Notes under the pieces: generated by a model
Seen by the model: the letters and a program-made list of their open reading frames with translations, nothing else
Database searches by the model: none
Told to the model about the DNA's origin: nothing
Position numbers and translations under genes: made by a program
Shown here: positions 58,373-64,000 of the stretch, in pieces
How the letters are laid out: each line of letters begins with the position of its first letter
Position numbering within the stretch: the stretch's first letter is position 1
Origin: Trogon surrucura
Taxonomy: Eukaryota > Chordata > Aves > Trogoniformes > Trogonidae
Direction of reading: 5' to 3'
Assembly: GCA_020746105.1 (NCBI GenBank)
Contig: CM036618.1
Location: forward strand, 3,736,501 to 3,800,500
Length of the DNA: 64,000 nucleotides

Positions 58373-59723
58373 GACAGAGAAGAGACATCCTCAGAGGCTG
58401 CTGCAGATACCCCTCCTAAGCCGATACCTAAATATCTGACGCCAAAACCATTTCCTAAAGGAAGATTTTTCCTCTGCACAGCCAGACAGAGCACAAGCTA
58501 CTCCACTGAGCTCCCACTAAGCTGCCGGTTGCTCGTACCCAGCAGCGGTAAGGAGCAAATCAGCATCTCTTTAGATTTGTCATGGATGCCACGAGATTTC
58601 CCTGGGCAGACAGGCTGTACGCGCTGCCCCGCCGCGACGTGGAGCTCCAGGTCGATGGCACATGAGGAAGATCACAATCCCAGCATCAGTCATGCGAGTG
58701 CTATTGGTATACAGCTACTTTTCAAGACCAGTTTCTCTAGCACCCGCCGTTACCCACTTTGATTCAGATTCTTACCAGGAGTGAAGGCGTCACTTTGTCC
58801 ATCCGGCCCGGACGTCGCGTTTCTTCAGACGACTGCAAGGTAGGGATTCTTCCTTCAAAAAACGAGGAGTGTCGGCATTTTTGTATCACCACTCTACAGC
58901 AAAAGTGATCCATTGGTGCCCGAGATGAAGAGAAACTACCATGCAGCCCAACAACCCCGCTCTGACAGCCGGGACATCTTCCAAGCACTCAAAAAATTCC
59001 TCCTGTGCTACCGCTTAAGCCTCTTCTTTCAAACAAAACAAACCAAAAACCAACACCACAGCAATTTGCCTTTAAATCGAGACAGCAGAATTCATCTCTC
59101 TTGCCCCACTGACGAAGGAAGATGTCAGCAGAACATCCATCGCTGTCGGCACGTTCAAAATCAAGACGCGCTTGGAAGTTTTGTTGAGTCCCTCCCAGGA
59201 CCAAACTGAGGTCCCATCCTTCACCCCGGGCACGGTGCTGGTGGATCACTGAACTCCCCCTCTTCCAAAAACAGGAGCACGTTTCACAAGAACTCCACTT
59301 TGTCAGGCCATGGCGAAGCTGCAGATCAGCGGGGCAGGCAAAAAAGAGCAGTTTTTCAATGGGCTGTTAGGGCCAACATCGCTGGGAGGGCGGAAGAGGA
59401 TCCCAGACACGTTGAGGCAGAGTCAGGTTCTCGAGCAGCTCTCTGTTGCCTGAATGCGAAGTAGTCTCAGCTGAATTTTGCTAATTCCTTCAAAGGCTCT
59501 CTTACACTCGTCTCCACAGATTATACAGCAAATACGCTTTAGGAAAGCACTCTCTAACCCCAACAAGGCTATTCAAAAAAATAAGGCTTAGCCAGCTGAC
59601 CTCTGATTATCTTCAGCACCTCACCCATCTGTCTCCAAGATGCAAATTTCAGTCTCAGAGCAGTATTTCCTTAAGGTGTTTTAACCGCATGTTAGCAATT
59701 ACACTGCTATTCAGTGCCTTAAA
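58373..59723. other. No gene recognised
   Basis: About 1.35 kb of unique sequence. Overlapping frames on both strands at 58913-59249 lack domains. Confidence 0.5.
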
Positions 59724-59940
59724 TGAATCACAGAACCACAGAATCTTTGAGGTTGGAAAAGAACTTTAAGATCATGAAGTCCAACCATTAACCCAGCCCT
59801 GCCAGGGCCACCACTGACCCATGGCCCTGAGCATCACATCTCCAAGGCTTTGAAATCCCTCCAGGGGTGGAGACTCCACCACTGCCCCAGGCAGCCTGTG
59901 TCAGGGCTTGACAACCCTTTTGGGGAAGAAATTCTTCTGT
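59724..59940 (-). mobile_element. CR1 LINE, 5'-truncated copy
   Basis: GAATCACAGAACCACAGAATC, TTTGAGGTTGGAAAAGAAC and TGAAGTCCAACCATTAACCC. Ends at GGGGAAGAAATTCTTCTG. Same tail type as 30166. Confidence 0.92.
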
Positions 59941-60268
59941 GTTTCTGTCACAGCCTCAGCCTCCAGCCCAGTGCGAGTCTAAAGCTTGCACACGTGATTT
60001 AGCCCAAACGGAACGACCTGAACCCAAATCCTTAAATGTTAATTAACTTCCCCGTGATGACTTTATATTAAAGAAACCTTTCGCATTTCGTAGTGACAGC
60101 GTTGAGACAATTTGGGAGCTGTGACGAAAACTGGGATAGCTCGATGGCGGTTTTCCTTAAATACAGCAGCCTGCAAAATCCATGACATCCGTCCCACGCT
60201 AAGAATGAGCGAATTGTTGGCTCCTCCAGAGGCAAAGGTGCTGGCATCCTCCCCCAGCTGCTTCATGT
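59941..60268. other. No gene recognised
   Basis: Unique sequence ahead of the tRNA/CR1 composite element. Nothing recognisable. Confidence 0.4.
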
Positions 60269-60450
60269 CATAGAATCATAGAATGGCCTAGGCTGGAAGG
60301 GACCTTAGAGATCATCTAATCCAACCTCCCTGTCATGGGCAGGGATGCCTCTCAACTAGATCAGGCAACACACGGGGACCCAACAGGGATCGAACCCACG
60401 ACCTTGGTGTTATCAGCACCGTGCTCTAACCGAGCGAGCTAACCAGCCCC
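60269..60450 (-). mobile_element. SINE: tRNA-Ile head joined to CR1 3' tail (TguSINE1-like)
   Basis: Read on the minus strand, a 73-nt tRNA-like head (60448 down to 60376) is followed by a short linker, the CR1 segment CTAGTTGAGAGGCATCCCTG, AGATGATCTCTAAGGTCCC, GCCTAGGCCATTCTATG and one more octamer. The CR1 part matches the tails at 17031 and 57664. A polymerase III-transcribed tRNA head with a CR1-recognised tail is the described plan of the passerine SINE TguSINE1, mobilised by CR1 reverse transcriptase. The element carries no protein-coding capacity. A 5-bp ATGTC occurs at both flanks (60265-60269 and 60453-60457), overlapping the boundary and possibly chance. Confidence 0.75.
60376..60448 (-). 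pseudogene. tRNA-Ile(GAU)-like sequence, SINE head
   Basis: The length is exactly 73 nt. D-stem GCTC/GAGC pairs fully. The anticodon loop CTGATAA gives anticodon GAU (60412-60414) and the anticodon stem pairs in four of five positions. Internal B box GGTTCGATCCC is a perfect match to the RNA polymerase III consensus; the A box is TAGCTCGCTCGG. The acceptor ends GGCTGGT and TGGGTCC pair only at their outermost bases and the T-stem needs three G-U pairs, so a functional tRNA is unlikely. Direct fusion to a CR1 tail supports a SINE head and argues against a free tRNA gene. Confidence 0.8.
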
Positions 60451-61769
60451 CTATGTCCTCCTACTTCTGTAACTAGTCCACCTATAGGACGTGGAATCAC
60501 ATTCTATAAAATGTCACATTCTATTAAAAGAAAAACCTATGGGTTTTCTCAAATCTGCTGGGGTACCACAAACTTGTCCTCTCGTCCTTCTGTCCCACGT
60601 TACCTTTAAGGCTCACCCACCTTTCCTCGCAGCCAGTAGCTCATTCTGCCGCCAAGCATGTTAAGAGGAGCTGGCGGTGGCAACAAGTTAATGCTTTTTC
60701 AATGATAAAGCTTATTTTTAAGTGTTATGTTTGTCGGGGGCCGGGTGTCCAACACGGTTGTGTGTGTGCCCACACACTTCAGGCTTTTCAGCTGCCACTT
60801 TCCTGATGGCTGTGGATTCAAGAGAGCAATTTCAGCCTCTAAAAATGGTGTTTCACCTTTTTCCAGCCTGGTATGCATGCTATTTAACATCTCCCATAGA
60901 CACTGTAAGCAGCTTTTACATATGAAGGCCTTCCACTGAGCCTTCCAACTAATTCAGAGTTATAGGTCAGGTCTCTTTAGGATAAAATCCATCCCACTGT
61001 GCATTTGAAAGCACCCTGATCCTAGCAGGGGCTGGAGATTGTTTCAATTACAAAAGAGGGGGGGGGGGAACAAAATACATCTTAAAGAGAGGGGAAGATG
61101 AAGCAGGAGTCTTCAGACTGATGCAGCTTTGTTTAAAACAAAAAAAAACAAATCACAGGAAGAGGAAACCACAGAACATCAGTTTTGGAAACAACAGATC
61201 TGCAAGAGGTTGATTAGGGCCTTGATGAGCAATCCCTGCCCAGGGCTGGAGCAAAAGGAGTGTCAGTGAGCAAAGCCAGAGCAAAGCCATCCCTGGGAAG
61301 AGTCAGACGAGGTAGGTGCAGTGATGTTTTGCTGCTTTCTCAGGGAGGTGAGCTCCAGGGACCCTTCACACATCCCTTATCCTTGAGAGGAGGGAGCGTT
61401 GAGCATCCTCTTGCCCGTGGAAATGAATCTTGGCTCGGGAGTGAGACAGCGCCGTTAGAGCGGAGGAAGCGCCTACATCCAATTACGCTGCCTTAATGAG
61501 TCTAAGAATAGATGAATATTTTATCGCTTTTTGCTCTGAACGTTCAGAGGGTGGGGTTTTTTTCATTTCAGGAGAAAAAGGAGGATGTGAATTCACGGCA
61601 GCGGCACGGTGGGGTATCCAAATGGTTCAAAAAGAACCATGGACCTGGTCTTGCACCTCCAAATCCCAATGATGTGGCAGGACCACGGACACGGCAACCC
61701 AGGTGAGATGTCACCCCAAAGCCATCCTCTGCCACCAGCAGTATAAGGTTAGCTGCAATTCTTTATCCT
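60451..61769. other. No gene recognised; G10 run near 61061
   Basis: Unique sequence with a run of about ten G followed by A-rich bases (61060-61077) and A-runs near 61139-61148. Short frames only. Confidence 0.5.
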
Positions 61770-62579
61770 AGAATCAGTCAGGTTGGAAAAGACCCTTGGG
61801 ATCATCGAGTCCAACCATTACCCCATTCTACAAAGCTCACATCTAAACCATCTCCCCAACACCATATCTAAGAGACTTTTAAACAGCTCCAGGGATGGGG
61901 ACTCAACCACTTCCCTGGGCAGCCTATTCCAATGGCTGACTACTCTTGCTGTGAAAAACTTTTTCCTAATTTCCAGTCTAACCCTCCCCTGCTGCAGTTT
62001 GAAGCCATTCCCCCTGGTTCTGTCCCTAATTACCTGTGAGAAGAGACCAGCACCAACCTCTCTACAACATCCTTTCAAGCAGTTGTAGAGAGCGAGGAGG
62101 TCTCTCCTCAGCCTCCTCTTCTTCAAACAAAACAGCCCCAGCTCCTTCAATCGTTCTTCACAAGATTTATTCTCCAAGGCCCTTTCCCAGCTCCGTTGCC
62201 CTCCTCTGCACTTGCTCCAGCCCCTCGAGATCTCTCTTGTACTGAGGTGCCCAAAACTGGACACAACACTCAAGGTGTGGCCTCCCCAGTGCCGAGCACG
62301 GAGGGACAATCCCCTCCCTGCTCCTGCTGGTCACACTATTGCTGACACAAGCCAGGATGCTGTTGGCCTTCTTGGCCACCTGGGCACATGTTGGGCTCAT
62401 CTCCAGCCGCTGGTTGATGAGAACCCCCAGGTCCCTTCCTGTCAGACAGGTCTCCAGCCACACTGCCCCAAGCTCATAGCGCTGCCGAGGGTTTTTGTGG
62501 CCCAAGTGCAGGACCCGGCCCTTGGCCTTGCTGAAGCTCATACCCTTAACACTGTCCCATCGATCCAGTCCAGACACCT
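61770..62579 (-). mobile_element. CR1 LINE, 810-bp 5'-truncated copy
   Basis: Starts AGAATCAGTCAGGTTGGAAA and TCATCGAGTCCAACCATTAC. Extends to the segment encoding SFSKAKGRVLHLGHKNPRQR near 62460-62545. It is the longest member of the TTTTCCAACC tail group in the window. Confidence 0.94.
61818..62579 (-). pseudogene. CR1 ORF2 C-terminal remnant
   Basis: Minus-strand text in order: [76 protein letters not shown] (frame 62167-62628), then [40 protein letters not shown] and [19 protein letters not shown] (frame 61818-62309). The two frames overlap at 62167-62309, with a frameshift near 62210. The FADD box is not included because of 5' truncation. Confidence 0.88.
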
Positions 62580-64000
62580 TCTTTTGGGGAGGATGGGACA
62601 AGAGGGGTATGGAGTGCAGTTGCACCATCTCCTGGGTTTACGCAACAAAATTCTCATGATCTGTTCTCTCCTGTAAAGAAACCTCATGATATAATGGTGC
62701 ATCCACCCCTGTCTGCAGAAGGATGTAGTAACAATGGCTTAACGTGCTCCTTTTTACACTCACTGATCTGGACCTTTCGCTGACAGCTCACCCAACAGGG
62801 TGGCAGGGCATACCCTGAGGTAACTAAAACCTGTTCCCAGCAATCGATTTGAGGGCATATATTGGTTTACCTGAACTCTTTGGGCAAATCCTAACCCTGC
62901 ATCTTGAATTCAATTTAAGCACGAAGCCAAAGCGGTTGCACTTGTGCAGCGACACACGAAAGCGCCTGTAAAGCATTTTAGGATCCTTCAAGAAAAACGT
63001 TAAATACCTGTTCTATAATTCAATGTGCGTTAACACATCCACCGCAGGTTTCCACTCTCCTGTTGCAAAGAGGAAAAAAACAAAAAAAACAATGCTTGCT
63101 GAAACGTTGTTACTCCAAGGGATGGAAATAATCCAGGGTCTCAGAATATTCGACCGAGTTTTGCAGGGAGTGCAGTAAAAGATCTCGTCACAGACTGAAT
63201 GCTCAGATTAAGGACTGGGTTTGACCCGCAAGTGTGAAAGCCGCAAGCCAGACGCTGTCTCACGTTTCTGTGGTTGTCAAGATCAAAACCAAAGCCCTCC
63301 TCAGTCCTCATATGGCGAGGGCCCCGCTCCTGCTTTGTTCTTCTGCTGCTTGCCAGGCAGAGAGACAGATTAAGCGTTCTTTTCGCTTATTTTTTGCTGT
63401 GTCCTCTTCTAAAAAGCTTTACCTGAGGTGCTTATATCCGCCAGCAGCTGTGGCCTGACGTGACCTCGCGAGGACACGGCTCCAGACCACAAAGCAGGAG
63501 CTCCTGCCGTCTTTTTTCCACAAACGCGTGCCATTAATTGCTGTTTCTTCTGGATCGTAACGTATTTTTGTTCGCCGCTCGGGGCAACTCGGAGCACGTA
63601 ACTGCTCTCCATTGTTCAGCGTGCGTGCAAAGAAGAGAACCTACTGCTTCTCCAGCGTGCTCGAACGTAAAGACTCGGAGCAACACCATAAGTTTAAGGC
63701 TTCTTGCTATTTTTACTTAGGGGAGTGCCTGAAATGCTCCCACCTAAGTAATCAGCGCTCACACGCCACCTGAGCAAAAAAAAAGTAAACTGAACCACTG
63801 CTGCACACGGGGATATTCTCCTCCACAATCCCCCCTGAATCTTCCCCAGGCCCCCGGCAAAAGCTCTGCAATTCATTTTCCTCCCCAGCATCTCTGGTTT
63901 CCCAGTGACCACTTAAGAAAGTCGCTTCTGGACCACAGCCCCCCGTTTCAAACCTCCTCCTGTTTTGCCGCAGTGCTACCAGTGATACATCTCAGCCTGA
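62580..64000. other. No gene recognised; CpG-rich patch at 63440-63690
   Basis: Unique sequence with A-runs near 63076-63092. From 63440 to 63690 about twenty CpGs occur, including the paired motifs listed separately. Frames on both strands up to 74 codons have no domain. Confidence 0.5.
63456..63473. promoter_or_regulatory. CRE-like site beside a CCTCGCGAGG palindrome
   Basis: TGACGTGA (63456-63463) differs by one base from the cAMP response element TGACGTCA. It is followed without a gap by the perfect 10-bp palindrome CCTCGCGAGG (63464-63473), whose CTCGCGAG core equals that of the TCTCGCGAGA element found in vertebrate CpG-island promoters. No transcript start is visible nearby. Confidence 0.35.

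Noticed and set aside
60376-60448. A functional tRNA-Ile gene
   Set aside because: The acceptor stem does not pair, the T-stem relies on G-U pairs, and the sequence continues directly into a CR1 tail, which fits a SINE head.

Overview
This 64 kb window reads as nuclear DNA of a bird, most likely a passerine. The evidence is about three dozen copies of the avian CR1 LINE, recognisable by their 3' ends (a GATGATCTTTAAGGTCCC-like stretch followed by ATTCTATG octamers). It also has two LTR-like blocks and one short element, at 60269-60450, in which a 73-nt tRNA-Ile-like head is joined to a CR1 3' tail. That last architecture is the one described for the passerine SINE family TguSINE1. Subfamily and species cannot be fixed by eye.

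No host protein-coding gene can be supported. Almost every long open frame with recognisable protein content is a 5'-truncated, frameshifted piece of CR1 reverse transcriptase (FADD box, or the conserved C-terminal region after it). The other long frames lie in low-complexity DNA or unique sequence with no recognised domain. The window is best read as intergenic or intronic, with CR1-derived sequence covering roughly 14 kb (about 22%) by my own boundaries.

Layout. 1-14.6 kb: CR1 copies in both orientations, an LTR-like block at 7486-8430 next to a CR1, and an old CR1/L3-like relic at 11705-11980. 14.6-30 kb: mostly unique sequence with scattered CR1 tails, an RFX X-box-like palindrome at 22640 and a compact CpG cluster at 29564-29765. 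30-42 kb: the densest CR1 block, including abutting same-strand copies (36120-37392) and a minus/plus/minus trio (39663-42040) whose outer copies are close relatives. 42-54 kb: very few CR1 copies, many intact CpGs, a second LTR-like block (44772-45799) carrying a 340-bp purine-rich array, a TATA box with a CpG cluster and splice-donor-like site (45811-46030), a 21-bp minisatellite (50411-50566) and a G-quadruplex motif (51305-51323). 54-64 kb: CR1 fragments, the tRNA-Ile/CR1 element, and a CpG-rich patch near 63.45 kb with a CRE-like site beside a CCTCGCGAGG palindrome.

A sequence of about 100 bp occurs twice in direct orientation (47205-47299 and 55215-55310) and matches no repeat family I recognise. 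No operon, CRISPR array or other multi-gene system is present.
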